This document shows positions 45,166 to 55,574 of a stretch of DNA of 64,000 nucleotides, one piece after another. Position 1 is the first letter of the stretch. Every line of letters begins with the position of its first letter. The translations under genes were made by a program, and so were the position numbers. Source of the DNA: an uncultured Agrobacterium sp. (GTDB lineage: Bacteria > Pseudomonadota > Alphaproteobacteria > Rhizobiales > Rhizobiaceae); the NCBI GenBank assembly GCA_913777615.1, contig CAJYTK010000013.1, positions 1-64,000 of the forward strand. The letters run 5' to 3'. Under the pieces are notes generated by a model. It worked only from the letters and a program-made list of their open reading frames with translations. It searched no databases and was not told the DNA's origin.

Positions 45166-46431
45166 GTGAGTATCACCCAAAGTGTTCAGTCGTTGACGCC
45201 CTCTCAGCGCAACACGGTCATCGCCAGCTTCCTCGGTTGGACGCTCGACGCCTTCGACTTCTTCATCCTTGTCTTTGTCATCAAGGATATTGCCAAGGAG
45301 TTCAACACAAGCATTCCCGCGGTCTCGGTCGCAATTTTCCTGACTCTTGCCATGCGGCCGATCGGCGCGCTGATCTTTGGGCTCGCATCCGACCGTTACG
45401 GTCGCCGCATCACCCTCATGGTCGATGTCCTTCTCTATTCCGCTCTTGAGCTTCTTTCCGGCTTCTCGACCGGGCTGACGATGTTCATCGTGCTGCGCCT
45501 ACTCTATGGTATCGCCATGGGCGGCGAGTGGGGTGTGGGCGCTTCACTCACCATGGAAACGGTGCCGCCTCAAGCGCGCGGATTCGTTTCCGGGCTGCTC
45601 CAGGCTGGCTACCCTTCCGGATATTTGCTGGCGTCAATCGTCTTCTTTCTGCTCTACCCAATCATCGGCTGGAGAGGGATGTTTTTTGTCGGCGCGCTGC
45701 CAGCGCTGATCGTTGTCTATATCCGCCGCAATGTAGAGGAATCCCCCGCATTTCTCCAACGTCAGAAGCGGCCTCAGCAGCCGTTCCTCACGGTGCTGAA
45801 GAAGAACGTCCCGCTTTTCATCTGGACAGTTATCCTGATGATGGCGTTCAATTTTCTCAGCCACGGCACGCAGGATATCTATCCTACCTTCCTAGAAACG
45901 CAGCGAGGCTATGACAGCCATACCACAGGCGCCATAGCGATCGTTTACAATATCGGGGCGATTTGCGGCGGCCTGTTTTTCGGCACCCTGTCGCAACAGA
46001 TCGGCCGCCGCAATGCGATCGTGATTGCCGCCGTTCTGACAATACCTGCTGCATGGTTCTGGGTTTATGCTCCCGGCGTGGTCTTGCTCGCAATCGGCGC
46101 CTTCGTTCTGCAATTCTTCGTTCAAGGCGCATGGGGCGTCATCCCTGTTCACCTGAACGAACTCTCGCCAGACGAGGTGCGTGGCACGTTCCCCGGCTTT
46201 GCCTACCAACTCGGGAATTTGCTCGCCTCTGGCAACGCCACTCTGCAGACGACACTTGCCGCGCATTGGAATGGCGACTATGCCCTCGCGCTTTTCAGCG
46301 TCGCCGTGGTCGTCGCCTGCGCCGTCGCACTGCTCGCCGGTTTCGGATATGAAAAACGCAACGCGGAATTCGGTGTACCGGATGAGCAAGCGATTGAACC
46401 CGCGCCAGCGTCAGGTGGAAAAACAGCTTAG
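45166..46431 (+). CDS. MFS carrier of the SHS (lactate/sialate-type) family
   Basis: The 421-residue product has twelve hydrophobic segments. The start GTG at 45166 (SITQSVQSLTPSQRNTVIAS) is preceded by AAGGAGG; an upstream ATG at 45052 is not supported. The SHS family features FLGWTLDAFDFFILVFVIKD, FGLASDRYGRRITLM between segments 2 and 3, and the GGEWGVGASLTMETVPPQARG segment are seen. Characterised relatives move lactate, pyruvate or sialic acid with protons; the substrate here is unknown. It is divergent from the ABC importer. Confidence 0.9.
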   Translation: MSITQSVQSLTPSQRNTVIASFLGWTLDAFDFFILVFVIKDIAKEFNTSIPAVSVAIFLTLAMRPIGALIFGLASDRYGRRITLMVDVLLYSALELLSGFSTGLTMFIVLRLLYGIAMGGEWGVGASLTMETVPPQARGFVSGLLQAGYPSGYLLASIVFFLLYPIIGWRGMFFVGALPALIVVYIRRNVEESPAFLQRQKRPQQPFLTVLKKNVPLFIWTVILMMAFNFLSHGTQDIYPTFLETQRGYDSHTTGAIAIVYNIGAICGGLFFGTLSQQIGRRNAIVIAAVLTIPAAWFWVYAPGVVLLAIGAFVLQFFVQGAWGVIPVHLNELSPDEVRGTFPGFAYQLGNLLASGNATLQTTLAAHWNGDYALALFSVAVVVACAVALLAGFGYEKRNAEFGVPDEQAIEPAPASGGKTA

Positions 46432-46758
46432 CGATCGCGCTAGACGGCGGTGGGCCTGACCTGCCGTCGTCAAATTCTTCCAAGAATGAATCCGGCGTCC
46501 TGGACCGCCTTCCATACGAATTGGGTTACATGCCATCCCGAAGCGCCCCGATAAGGTGCGTCTTTCGTCGGAAATAGTCCCCGGCAATTAAGGCCGCGCT
46601 TCCAGAAAATGCCTTTTTTCGTTCATTCCCGGTACAGCCCTTGATGATCATCATTGGAACAAGACCGCACGCCCGGCGTTGTTCAGCGCCATTATGTGCA
46701 GACTGTGCCCCAATGCCGCAGGGCAAAAGTGGATGAAGACGGCAGATGAGGAAGCGCC
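46432..46758. other. Intergenic region without a supported gene
   Basis: A weak inverted repeat (GACGGC near 46443 with GCCGTC near 46463) after the MFS gene may act in termination. Nothing else is supported in these 327 bases; open frames on the minus strand lack family features. Confidence 0.3.
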
Positions 46759-48987
46759 ATGCTGAATAAGAATAAATTACTGACCGGGGTGGTTTTCCCC
46801 CTGATGTCGATTGCCATCGCAGTAGAGCCGGCACTTGTGGCCACCGTTGCGCATGCAGCGCCTTTGGCGCGGGTTGAGCAACAGGGATCCATTTCCAACG
46901 GTCAAGGAGCCATTATTCTTGCGCAGGCCGAAGCGCCAGCGAACCCAGAAGAAGAATTGTTGAAGCGCCGCCAGCGTGAGCAGCAGGGTGAGCCACAGGC
47001 TGAACCGAAGCGCGAGCCAGAGCAGAAGCGTGAGGAAGCTCCACCGCGTCCAAAGCGTGAAGCAGCCCCAGAGCCCCAGGCTGAGCAGCCGCAGGAACGT
47101 CCCAAGCGTGAAGCTGCGCCAGAAGGCGAAGCCCGCCCCGAACGCCCGCGTCGAGAGCCTGCCCCAGAAGCGGCACCTCAGGCTGAGCCTGAGCAGCAGC
47201 AGGAACGCCCACGCCGCAAGCCAGCCGCAGAGGCGCAGCCGGAAGCAGAAGGCCAGCCACGGCCCGAGCGTCCCCGCCGCGAAGCCGCTCCTGAAGGCGC
47301 GCCCCAGGCCGAGCCTGGCCAGCAACAAGAGCGCCCGCGTCGCAAGCCCGCCGCAGACGCGCAGCCAGAAGGTGAAGGCAAACAGCCGCCAAAGCCGGAA
47401 GCTCCAGCTGCCAAGCCAGAAGCGCCAGCCGCCAAGCCGGCAAATGAGCCCGCAGCCAACGAAGCTGCGCCAGAAAAGCCGGTCAAGCCAGCCAAGCGTC
47501 CGGCCGCACCAGAACCTGCAGAGGGAGCAGCACCGGTGCCCGCAGAACCGCCGACCCCTGGTCGCGCCCCTGCACCTGCCGAGCAGCCAAACCCGGCACC
47601 TGGCCAGCAGCCCTCCGAGCAGCCGCGCCCGCCGCGCGCTCAGAATGGCGAGCCAGCACCGGCGCCCGTTCCGGGTGCGCCGACACCAGCGCCGCTGGAC
47701 GGAGCCGCAACAGGTCAGGCACCTGCGGGCGAGCCTGTTCCAGCCCAGGTCGCAACTCCGCAGACGGAAGCGCCTCCCATGACAAAGGAGCAATTGGACA
47801 AGGCCCGTGCCATTGCCCAGGATCCTTCCAAGTCGGCTGATACGGTCGTTCTTCCGGTAGACAAGGGTGCAGCCGTTCTCGACAGCGACAAGGAAGTCTA
47901 TCGCAGTGGCAACGAGCAGCTTCGCGAACAGCGTCGCCGTGAACGGGAGCAGGTTCAGGACTTCAAGGTTCCGACGTCGGATGCAGAAGCTCAAGCGGCT
48001 GCCCGCCGCGACGGACAGCCTGCGCCGCAGATCAACATCCAGAACATCACCAACATCCAGGGTGAGCGCATCGACCGCCGTCCGCAGTTCGACCGGCCCG
48101 ATGGCGTTCGGGAATGGCGTCCTCGCGACCTGCCGCGTGACCGCGACATGGGCGACCGCGTCTTCCTGCAGTTCGGTGATCGCGTTGTCGTGCGTGGCAG
48201 TGATGACGACCGCTTCGTCAGCGAAGGTGCGCGTCCCTATTACGAACGTCTTCCCGACGATCGTTATCGCGAGACGATCGAACGTTCCGACGGCACGCAG
48301 GTCGTAACCATTCGCAACCGTTACGGTGACGTCATCCAGCGTTCGCGTATCGATGCGCGTGGCCGCGAATATGTGCTCTTCTACGCACCGGAACTGGCGG
48401 ATGAGCCAGATCGCGAATATGTCTATCGCGACCCGGGTCTCGACTTGCCGCCACTGCGTCTGCGTATTCCGGTCAACGAGTACATCATCGATACGTCGTC
48501 GGACCAGGATCGCGACTACTATCGCTTCCTCGAGCAGCCGCCGGTAGAACCAGTCCAGCGCGTCTACTCTCTGGATGAGGTCCGCTATTCGGCTCGCGTT
48601 CGTGACATGGTGCGTCGTATCGACCTCGATACCATCACCTTCGCCACCGGTAGTGCCGAAATTCCGATGAGCCAGGCACGCTCGCTGCGCAAGGTTGCTG
48701 ATGCGATGAACAAGGTTCTGGAAAAGAACCCGGCTGAAACCTTCCTCATCGAAGGACACACGGACGCCGTGGGTTCGGATGAGAGCAACCTGGTTCTCTC
48801 CGACGAGCGCGCGGAGTCCGTCGCCAAGGTCCTGACCGAAGTTTACGGTATCCCGCCGGAAAACCTCACTACGCAGGGCTACGGCGAGCGTTACCTCAAG
48901 GTTCAGACGCTTGGTCCGAGCCAGGAAAACCGTCGCGTCACCATCCGCCGCATCACTCCGCTGGTGCGCCCGGTCGCGCAGAAGTAA
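46759..48987 (+). CDS. OmpA-domain outer membrane protein with a long Pro/Glu/Arg/Ala repeat region
   Basis: The 742-residue product has a signal peptide (cleavage near residue 33, AHA), a low-complexity region rich in Pro, Glu, Arg, Ala and Gln from about residue 55 to 350, a short coiled region (about 385-415), an unassigned folded region with many Arg/Asp, and a C-terminal OmpA domain with the peptidoglycan-binding IEGHTDAVGSDESNLVLSDE. Codon use in the repeat is biased toward GCC/CCA/GAA. Two tandem units of 42 residues (126 bases) start near 47136. It probably links the outer membrane to the cell wall. A strong terminator follows. Confidence 0.88.
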   Translation: MLNKNKLLTGVVFPLMSIAIAVEPALVATVAHAAPLARVEQQGSISNGQGAIILAQAEAPANPEEELLKRRQREQQGEPQAEPKREPEQKREEAPPRPKREAAPEPQAEQPQERPKREAAPEGEARPERPRREPAPEAAPQAEPEQQQERPRRKPAAEAQPEAEGQPRPERPRREAAPEGAPQAEPGQQQERPRRKPAADAQPEGEGKQPPKPEAPAAKPEAPAAKPANEPAANEAAPEKPVKPAKRPAAPEPAEGAAPVPAEPPTPGRAPAPAEQPNPAPGQQPSEQPRPPRAQNGEPAPAPVPGAPTPAPLDGAATGQAPAGEPVPAQVATPQTEAPPMTKEQLDKARAIAQDPSKSADTVVLPVDKGAAVLDSDKEVYRSGNEQLREQRRREREQVQDFKVPTSDAEAQAAARRDGQPAPQINIQNITNIQGERIDRRPQFDRPDGVREWRPRDLPRDRDMGDRVFLQFGDRVVVRGSDDDRFVSEGARPYYERLPDDRYRETIERSDGTQVVTIRNRYGDVIQRSRIDARGREYVLFYAPELADEPDREYVYRDPGLDLPPLRLRIPVNEYIIDTSSDQDRDYYRFLEQPPVEPVQRVYSLDEVRYSARVRDMVRRIDLDTITFATGSAEIPMSQARSLRKVADAMNKVLEKNPAETFLIEGHTDAVGSDESNLVLSDERAESVAKVLTEVYGIPPENLTTQGYGERYLKVQTLGPSQENRRVTIRRITPLVRPVAQK
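47136..47387 (+). repeat. Tandem 126-bp repeats in the OmpA gene
   Basis: Two imperfect in-frame copies of a 42-residue unit, starting PERPRREPAPEAAPQAEP and PERPRREAAPEGAPQAEP, follow each other. The unit length is a multiple of three, so changes in copy number would keep the frame. Confidence 0.75.
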
Positions 48988-49004
48988 GGTTCTCGCAACT
49001 CAAC

Positions 49005-49044
49005 AAAAAAGACCCGGAAGCCATCGGCTTCCGGGTCTTTTCTT
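49005..49044. terminator. Bidirectional terminator after the OmpA gene
   Basis: AAAAGACCCGGAAGCC pairs with GGCTTCCGGGTCTTTT (49007-49041) around ATC. A T-run lies on the plus side and A-run on the other, so it can also end psuG transcription from the minus strand. Confidence 0.9.
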
Positions 49045-49058
49045 TAGTCCAAGCTGGT

Positions 49059-49982
49059 TCAGGCGAGCGCTACGGCGATCTCGGCTGCCAGGCGGGCGTT
49101 GTTGCGAACTAGCGAGATGTTCGTATCGAGGCTGCGGCCTTCAGTAATTTCGAAAATCTTCGCCAGCAGATAGGGCGTCACCGCCTTGCCGGAGATGTCG
49201 TCTTCTTCGGCCGCCGACAATGCGCGTTCGATATAGATTTCCATCTCGTCGCGGCCAATCTCGTCTTCTTCCGGTACAGGATTGGCGATCAGCATGCCGC
49301 CTTCGAGGCCGAACTGTTCGCGGGTTGTCTGGAAGTTGGCAATCGCTGCCGGGCTGTTCAGCGTCAGCGGGCTCTTGAGGCCAGAAGCGCGCGACCAGAA
49401 GGCCGGGAATTCTTCCGAACCATAGGTGACCACCGGGACGCCGTTGGTCTCCAGAACTTCAAGCGTCTTCGGCACGTCGAGGATGGCCTTGGCACCGGCG
49501 CAGACGACGATGACGCCAGTGCGCGCAAGCTCGGTCAGGTCAGCGGAGATATCGAAGCTTTCTTCGGCGCCGCGATGTACACCACCAATACCGCCGGTGG
49601 CGAAGACCTTGATGCCCGCATGTTCGGCGGCGATCATGGTGGCGGCAACGGTCGTTGCGCCCGTGCGGCGCTCTGCGATCGCAAAAGCGATGTCGGCGCG
49701 CGAGACCTTCATGGCATCTTTTGTCTGCGCCAATGCTTCGAGCTGGTCCTTTTCGAGGCCGATATGCAGCGTTCCGTGAATGACAGCAATCGTTGCTGGA
49801 ACCGCGCCATTGTCGCGGATCAGTTGTTCCACACCTTCAGCCATGCGGATGTTGCCCGGATAGGGCATGCCGTGGGTGATGATCGTGGATTCGAGTGCGA
49901 CGATCGGGGCGCCGCGCTGCTTGGCCGCAGCGACTTCTTCCGAGTAGACGATCGGCAGGAGCGGGGAGGTGGTCTTGGTCAT
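49059..49982 (-). CDS. psuG: Pseudouridine-5'-phosphate glycosidase
   Basis: PsuG splits pseudouridine 5'-phosphate to uracil and ribose 5-phosphate. The 307-residue form starts at 49982 (MTKTTSPLLPIVYSEEV), preceded by GGAAGAG; ATG at 49994 is also possible. Family blocks are PIVALESTIITHGMPYPGNI, IAVIHGTLHIGL, ATGGIGGVHRGAEESFDISA and VVCAGAKAILDVPKTLE, with the catalytic lysine and glutamate expected in these. It follows psuK by 30 bases on the same strand, forming the psuK-psuG pathway. Confidence 0.95.
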   Translation of the reverse strand: MTKTTSPLLPIVYSEEVAAAKQRGAPIVALESTIITHGMPYPGNIRMAEGVEQLIRDNGAVPATIAVIHGTLHIGLEKDQLEALAQTKDAMKVSRADIAFAIAERRTGATTVAATMIAAEHAGIKVFATGGIGGVHRGAEESFDISADLTELARTGVIVVCAGAKAILDVPKTLEVLETNGVPVVTYGSEEFPAFWSRASGLKSPLTLNSPAAIANFQTTREQFGLEGGMLIANPVPEEDEIGRDEMEIYIERALSAAEEDDISGKAVTPYLLAKIFEITEGRSLDTNISLVRNNARLAAEIAVALA

Positions 49983-50012
49983 GGTCTCTTCCATTTCAAT
50001 TAAGCGATCTCT

Positions 50013-50951
50013 TCACACCATTTCAGCCTGCGGCACAAGCGCCAGAAGCGCGCCAAGTGTTTCGCCGTTCAACTCGCTGGATGTGGCAAAGGGTGATTGC
50101 ACGGTGATCGCAGCGGCGGCAGCGCCGTGGCGCAGCGCTTCGGTGATGGGTTTGCCGTTGGCAATGGCGGACAAATAGCCGGATGCCATGGCGTCGCCCG
50201 CGCCGGTCACATCCTTCACGTTTTCGATCAGCGGCGGGGTGAGCGCCGCGGTTCCATTCTGGTTGAACGCGACAACGCGTTTGGCTCCGCTGGTGATGAC
50301 GCCGCCGCGCAGGCCGATATTTCTTAGCAAGGTCGGCCATTGTCTCACATCGGTGACATTCTGACCGGTCAGCGCGCGGGCTTCGGCCTCGTTCATGAAC
50401 AGCATGTCAATGTCGGCCAACGCCGATTTCATTCGCACCACCTTTGCCGGCGAGATGGCAATGGCCGCAAGGGGCTTTTCGCAGGCTCGCGCCGCGACGC
50501 CGATTGCGCTCAGCGTATCTTCAGGCAGGTTTGCATCGCAGAGGATGATGTCGGTCGCCTTGATCGCGTCGCGTACGGCGCGCACTTTGAGGCGACGCGG
50601 CGTGAACAGCTTGTAGAGGTCCATATCGGCAATGGCGATAACCAGATTGCCGTCGCGTTCCATGATTGCCGTGTAGCTTGGAGTGCTACGATCCAAAAAG
50701 GTGAACGGCGTGTCTTCGACGCCAGCGTCGCGCGCCGCTGCAGCAACGGTCGCGCCATTGCCATCGCCGCCACGCGGGGCAATCAGCCGCACTTCAAAGC
50801 CAAGGCGCGCAAGATTGCGGGCCGCGTTGAACCCGCCGCCGCCAGCCTCTTCCATCCATGATCCGGGATTGCTTGCGCCATGCACCGTTTCAGTCTCGAT
50901 CATGCCGCGCCGGTCTATATGCGCGCCGCCCAGAACGAGTATTTTCTTCAC
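50013..50951 (-). CDS. psuK: Pseudouridine kinase, PfkB/ribokinase family
   Basis: PsuK phosphorylates pseudouridine, making the PsuG substrate. The 312-residue product has the PfkB signatures GGGGFNAARNLARLG (substrate loop) and DVTGAGDAMASGYLSAI (ATP site and catalytic aspartate). The start is a GTG at 50951 with AAGGAT upstream; open frame extends to 51017. Its job is inferred from the neighbour psuG, since PfkB kinases are alike. No pseudouridine transporter is adjacent. The gene is divergent from recA. Confidence 0.92.
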   Translation of the reverse strand: MKKILVLGGAHIDRRGMIETETVHGASNPGSWMEEAGGGGFNAARNLARLGFEVRLIAPRGGDGNGATVAAAARDAGVEDTPFTFLDRSTPSYTAIMERDGNLVIAIADMDLYKLFTPRRLKVRAVRDAIKATDIILCDANLPEDTLSAIGVAARACEKPLAAIAISPAKVVRMKSALADIDMLFMNEAEARALTGQNVTDVRQWPTLLRNIGLRGGVITSGAKRVVAFNQNGTAALTPPLIENVKDVTGAGDAMASGYLSAIANGKPITEALRHGAAAAAITVQSPFATSSELNGETLGALLALVPQAEMV

Positions 50952-51111
50952 GTTGATCCATCCTTCTTTCCGAGCCGGACGGACGTGTCCGATTCGGTGT
51001 TTTGCGGCTCTATCCAACTGGCTCCGGAGCTTTGGGAAAACCTCCGATCAAGAAAAACAAAAGCAGAACGAACAGCTTATCATTATTTGTTTTCAAAGGG
51101 CTGCTGCACTG

Positions 51112-51140
51112 TTGTGGAATGAGAACAAAAAGAGTACATA
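51112..51140 (+). promoter_or_regulatory. recA: recA promoter with overlapping LexA box
   Basis: TTGTGG (51112-51117), 17 bases, TACATA (51135-51140) form a sigma-70 type promoter. GAAC (51123-51126), seven bases, GTAC (51134-51137) lies inside it, on the other strand GTAC-N7-GTTC, close to the alphaproteobacterial LexA site GTTC-N7-GTTC with one mismatch. The overlap fits repression. Confidence 0.6.
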
Positions 51141-51196
51141 CTGTTTCCACACTGCTTCGTTGCCTGTGCGGCTTCAATAACCTAAAGGTGGTTCAG

Positions 51197-52285
51197 ATGG
51201 CACAAAATTCTTTGCGTCTTGTAGAGGACAATTCGGTGGATAAAAGCAAGGCACTGGAAGCGGCGCTCTCCCAGATCGAACGTTCGTTCGGCAAGGGATC
51301 GATCATGAAGCTCGGTTCCAATGAAAACGTCATCGAGGTCGAGACCGTTTCGACGGGGTCTTTGAGCCTTGATATTGCGCTTGGGATCGGCGGTTTGCCG
51401 AAGGGGCGTATCATTGAAATTTACGGCCCGGAAAGCTCGGGTAAGACGACGCTGGCACTGCAGACCATTGCAGAAGCACAGAAGAAGGGTGGCATCTGCG
51501 CCTTCGTGGACGCAGAGCATGCGCTCGACCCGGTCTATGCCCGTAAGCTTGGTGTCGATCTTCAGAACCTCCTGATTTCGCAGCCCGACACGGGTGAGCA
51601 GGCACTTGAAATTACCGACACGCTTGTGCGCTCCGGTGCCGTCGATGTGCTGGTAGTGGACTCCGTTGCCGCTCTGACGCCACGTGCCGAAATCGAAGGC
51701 GAGATGGGTGACAGCCTGCCCGGTCTTCAGGCTCGCTTGATGAGCCAGGCGCTGCGCAAGCTGACGGCATCAATCTCCAAGTCGAAGACGATGGTGATCT
51801 TCATCAACCAGATCCGTATGAAGATCGGCGTGATGTTCGGTTCGCCGGAAACGACGACGGGCGGCAACGCTCTGAAGTTCTACGCGTCTGTTCGTCTCGA
51901 CATTCGCCGTATCGGTTCGGTCAAGGAACGCGAAGAGGTTGTTGGCAACCAGACGCGCGTCAAGGTCGTCAAGAACAAGATGGCGCCTCCCTTCAAGCAG
52001 GTCGAATTCGACATCATGTATGGCGAAGGCGTTTCCAAGACTGGCGAACTTGTCGATCTCGGTGTGAAGGCCGGTATCGTCGAAAAGTCCGGCGCCTGGT
52101 TCTCCTATAACAGCCAGAGGCTGGGGCAGGGACGTGAGAACGCCAAGACGTTCCTGCGCGAAAATCCAGCCGTTGCAAATGAGATCGAAATGGCGCTGCG
52201 GCAGAATGCCGGCCTGATTGCCGACCGGTTCCTGGAAAACGGTGGACCGGAAGCCGACGCGGATGGTGTAGAGCCGGACGCTTAA
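51197..52285 (+). CDS. recA: Recombinase RecA
   Basis: RecA coats single-stranded DNA, drives strand exchange and triggers LexA cleavage in the SOS response. The 362-residue product starts [20 protein letters not shown] at 51197, within an open frame from 51002. Walker A GPESSGKT is at residues 77-84. Other family blocks are [38 protein letters not shown] and the DNA loop [16 protein letters not shown]. The acidic C-terminus ([11 protein letters not shown]) is normal. A terminator follows, and a LexA-type site precedes it. Confidence 0.99.
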   Translation: MAQNSLRLVEDNSVDKSKALEAALSQIERSFGKGSIMKLGSNENVIEVETVSTGSLSLDIALGIGGLPKGRIIEIYGPESSGKTTLALQTIAEAQKKGGICAFVDAEHALDPVYARKLGVDLQNLLISQPDTGEQALEITDTLVRSGAVDVLVVDSVAALTPRAEIEGEMGDSLPGLQARLMSQALRKLTASISKSKTMVIFINQIRMKIGVMFGSPETTTGGNALKFYASVRLDIRRIGSVKEREEVVGNQTRVKVVKNKMAPPFKQVEFDIMYGEGVSKTGELVDLGVKAGIVEKSGAWFSYNSQRLGQGRENAKTFLRENPAVANEIEMALRQNAGLIADRFLENGGPEADADGVEPDA

Positions 52286-52337
52286 TCGAGAGGCTCCCGT
52301 CATTTTGCCGGGACATCGCGATAGTACCAAATGAAAT

Positions 52338-52375
52338 GAGGCCGTGCGATCCGTTCGCGCGGCCTCGTCTTTTTG
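52338..52375 (+). terminator. Intrinsic terminator after recA
   Basis: GAGGCCG(T)GCG pairs with CGCGCGGCCTC around ATCCGTT and is followed by GTCTTTTT. It ends recA transcription before alaS. Confidence 0.85.
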
Positions 52376-52490
52376 CTGCCTCATTCTGGGCGGGCCCGGC
52401 GCTCTTTGGCTGGACAGGCAGCATGGCGAACGATAAAAGCCTGTGACTTTTTTATTATCGCTGCGTGAGCGTGGCAATGAAGGACTTCGT

Positions 52491-55154
52491 ATGAGCGGTG
52501 TGAATGAAATCCGGTCGACTTTCCTCGACTACTTCAAGAAGAACGGCCATGAAATTGTGCCATCCAGCCCGCTGGTGCCGCGCAACGACCCGACACTGAT
52601 GTTCACCAATGCGGGGATGGTCCAGTTCAAAAACGTTTTCACTGGTCTTGAAAGCCGCCCTTATTCCAAGGCTGCTTCGTCGCAAAAATGCGTCCGCGCC
52701 GGCGGCAAGCATAACGACCTGGATAACGTTGGCTACACCGCGCGTCACCACACCTTCTTCGAAATGCTCGGCAACTTCTCCTTCGGCGATTACTTCAAGG
52801 AAGAGGCGATTACGCATGCCTGGAACCTGATTACGAAGGAGTTCGGCATCGACAAGAACCGTCTTCTGGTGACGGTCTATCACACCGATGACGAAGCCTT
52901 CGATCTATGGAAGAAGATCGCTGGTTTTTCCGATGATCGCATCATTCGCATTCCGACCAGCGATAACTTCTGGGCCATGGGCGACACCGGTCCCTGCGGT
53001 CCGTGCTCCGAAATTTTCTATGACCACGGCGATCATATCTGGGGCGGACCTCCTGGCTCTGCCGATGAGGATGGCGACCGTTTCATCGAGATCTGGAACC
53101 TCGTTTTCATGCAGTACGAGCAGGTGACGAAGGAAGAGCGCATCAACCTGCCGCGTCCATCCATCGACACGGGTATGGGCCTTGAGCGCATCTCCGCTCT
53201 GCTGCAAGGCAAGCATGACAATTACGATACCGACCTTTTCCGCGCCCTGATTTCCGCATCCGTCGAAGCGACCGGCGTTCCGGCTGAAGGCGAGAAGCGC
53301 GCAAGCCACCGGGTCATCGCCGACCATCTGCGGTCCTCCGCGTTCCTGATTGCCGATGGCGTTCTGCCGTCGAATGAAGGCCGTGGTTACGTTCTGCGCC
53401 GCATCATGCGCCGCGCCATGCGTCATGCCGAGCTCCTGGGTTCCAAGGAGCCGCTGATCTGGAAGCTTTTGCCGACGCTCGTTCAGCAGATGGGCCGCGC
53501 CTATCCGGAACTGGTGCGCGCCGAAGCGCTGATCTCGGAGACGCTGAAGCTTGAAGAAACCCGCTTCCGCAAGACGCTGGAGCGTGGTCTGTCGCTTCTG
53601 TCCGACGCGACGTCCGACCTTTCCAAGGGCGGCATGCTGGACGGCGAGACCGCCTTCAAGCTTTACGACACCTATGGCTTCCCGCTCGATCTGACGCAGG
53701 ACGCACTGCGTGCGCGTGAAATCGGTGTGGACATTGCCGGCTTCACCGACGCCATGGAGCGCCAGAAGGCTGAGGCCCGTTCGCACTGGGCCGGCTCCGG
53801 TGACAAGGCGACTGAAACCGTATGGTTCGAGCTGAAGGAAAAGTTCGGCGCGACCGAATTCCTCGGCTACGACACCGAGACCGCGGAAGGTGTTGTTCAG
53901 GCGATCGTCAAGGATGGCAAGTCGGTTGATGCTGCAGCTGAAGGCGAGACGGTCCAGATCGTCGTCAACCAGACGCCGTTCTATGGCGAGTCTGGCGGCC
54001 AGATGGGCGATACCGGTGTCATTTCCTCCGACACTGGCAGCTTTACGGTGACCGACACGCAAAAGAAGGGCGAGGGCCTCTTCGTCCATATCGGCAAGGT
54101 CGCCAAGGGCGGCGTGAAGCTCGGCGACGCCGTGCAGTTGACGGTCGATCATGATCGCCGTTCGCGTCTGCGCGCCAATCACTCCGCAACCCATCTGCTG
54201 CACGAAGCGCTGCGCGAAGTGCTCGGAACCCACGTGGCGCAGAAGGGCTCGCTCGTTGCGCCTGAGCGTCTGCGCTTCGACGTGTCGCATCCAAAGCCGA
54301 TGACGGCGGAAGAGTTGAAGACCGTTGAAGACATGGCGAATGAAATCATTCTCCAGAACTCGCCGGTCGTCACGCGCCTGATGAGCGTTGACGATGCGAT
54401 TGCTGAAGGCGCAATGGCGCTCTTCGGCGAAAAATATGGCGATGAAGTGCGCGTCGTCTCGATGGGTACCGGCATTCATGGCGCAAAGGCCAACCGACCG
54501 TACTCTGTCGAGCTCTGTGGCGGTACGCATGTCTCCGCTACCGGGCAGATCGGTCTTGTCCGCGTCCTTGGTGAGAGCGCAGTGGGTGCTGGCGTACGTC
54601 GCGTTGAAGCAGTTACGGGACCAGGCGCACTTGCCTATCTCGCCGAGCAGGATGAGCGGGTGAAGACGCTCGCATCGTCGCTTCGCGTGCAGCCAGGCGA
54701 TGTGATTTCGCGTGTCGAGGCTCTGCTGGACGAGCGCAAGAAACTGGAACGTGAACTGGCGGACGCCCGCCGCAAGCTTGCCATGGGCGGCGGTTCGGCA
54801 GAAGGCTCTGCCAGTGACACGAGAGAGGTTGGTGGCGTGAAGTTCATGGCCAAGGCCATGTCCGGCATCGACGCCAAGGACCTGAAAGGTCTCGCTGACG
54901 ACGCCAAGACCACTCTAGGCTCCGGCGTTGTGCTGCTGATCGCAGTCTCCGATGATGGCAAGGCGAGTGCCGTTGCGGCGGTCACTGAAGACCTGACGTC
55001 GCGCTTTAGCGCAGTCGATCTGGTGCGCACGGCCTCTGCCGCTCTCGGCGGCAAGGGCGGCGGCGGACGTCCAGACATGGCGCAGGCTGGTGGTCCGGAT
55101 GGATCGAAGGCCGATGAAGCCATCGAAGCAGTAGCAGCGTCTCTTGCGGGCTGA
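52491..55154 (+). CDS. alaS: Alanine-tRNA ligase
   Basis: AlaRS charges tRNA-Ala and edits mischarged serine and glycine. The 887-residue product starts [20 protein letters not shown] at 52491, behind AAGGA; the open frame reaches 52443. Catalytic core blocks are [20 protein letters not shown] and [19 protein letters not shown]. The editing domain has the zinc ligands in [11 protein letters not shown] and [13 protein letters not shown]. The C-terminal domain ends with a glycine-rich stretch ([19 protein letters not shown]). recA followed by alaS is a common rhizobial order. Confidence 0.99.
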   Translation: MSGVNEIRSTFLDYFKKNGHEIVPSSPLVPRNDPTLMFTNAGMVQFKNVFTGLESRPYSKAASSQKCVRAGGKHNDLDNVGYTARHHTFFEMLGNFSFGDYFKEEAITHAWNLITKEFGIDKNRLLVTVYHTDDEAFDLWKKIAGFSDDRIIRIPTSDNFWAMGDTGPCGPCSEIFYDHGDHIWGGPPGSADEDGDRFIEIWNLVFMQYEQVTKEERINLPRPSIDTGMGLERISALLQGKHDNYDTDLFRALISASVEATGVPAEGEKRASHRVIADHLRSSAFLIADGVLPSNEGRGYVLRRIMRRAMRHAELLGSKEPLIWKLLPTLVQQMGRAYPELVRAEALISETLKLEETRFRKTLERGLSLLSDATSDLSKGGMLDGETAFKLYDTYGFPLDLTQDALRAREIGVDIAGFTDAMERQKAEARSHWAGSGDKATETVWFELKEKFGATEFLGYDTETAEGVVQAIVKDGKSVDAAAEGETVQIVVNQTPFYGESGGQMGDTGVISSDTGSFTVTDTQKKGEGLFVHIGKVAKGGVKLGDAVQLTVDHDRRSRLRANHSATHLLHEALREVLGTHVAQKGSLVAPERLRFDVSHPKPMTAEELKTVEDMANEIILQNSPVVTRLMSVDDAIAEGAMALFGEKYGDEVRVVSMGTGIHGAKANRPYSVELCGGTHVSATGQIGLVRVLGESAVGAGVRRVEAVTGPGALAYLAEQDERVKTLASSLRVQPGDVISRVEALLDERKKLERELADARRKLAMGGGSAEGSASDTREVGGVKFMAKAMSGIDAKDLKGLADDAKTTLGSGVVLLIAVSDDGKASAVAAVTEDLTSRFSAVDLVRTASAALGGKGGGGRPDMAQAGGPDGSKADEAIEAVAASLAG

Positions 55155-55214
55155 TCCTGCGTTAGGTTGGAAGGCGGCAAAGTAGCGGCCTTGCATGTGA
55201 CTGCTGATAGATTA

Positions 55215-55257
55215 GGGGCCGAAACATCGAATCGGATGTTCCGGCCCTTTCTTTTTC
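55215..55257 (+). terminator. Intrinsic terminator after alaS
   Basis: GGGCCG with AACATC pairs with GATGTTCCGGCCC around ATCGAATC-like loop bases, then TTTCTTTTT. It lies about 60 bases after the stop. Confidence 0.85.
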
Positions 55258-55574
55258 CGGTCACGCGTCCCAGTGAGCGGAAGGCGCAATAATGCGGCGA
55301 CTGGCTTCGAGAGAGCGCCCGATCGCTTATCGGCGATGTGTGACTTAGCATGCTACGTCAGGGGGAGCATGTTTCCCTCGTAGGAGCCGTTCTGTAGCGT
55401 TTGCCGCGTTCGAGTGCGACATTACCTTAAGGTCGCACCGCTGCGTTCTGGTGACGAAACATGGCTATCGGATGTGCGGTGCGTGGTTCGATGAATATCA
55501 ACGGCTGATGCGCGACCCGCAGCATTCAGTCTTCCTCACCTGGCCCTTCCTCGCGGATGGTTTCTTGTTGCCAA
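55258..55574. other. Intergenic region after alaS without a supported gene
   Basis: About 320 bases with no supported gene. An open frame from 55451 runs into the next gene but its first 58 residues have no ribosome binding site and no family features. It could be the remains of an unrelated gene or noise. Confidence 0.35.

Noticed and set aside
46777-48759. A 660-residue frame antisense to the OmpA gene, rich in Leu/Arg/Trp/Cys
   Set aside because: It is a mirror of the low-complexity repeat and has no membrane pattern of a real protein.
52905-54530. A 541-residue frame antisense to alaS
   Set aside because: It is a shadow of the alaS codon use; no signatures are seen.
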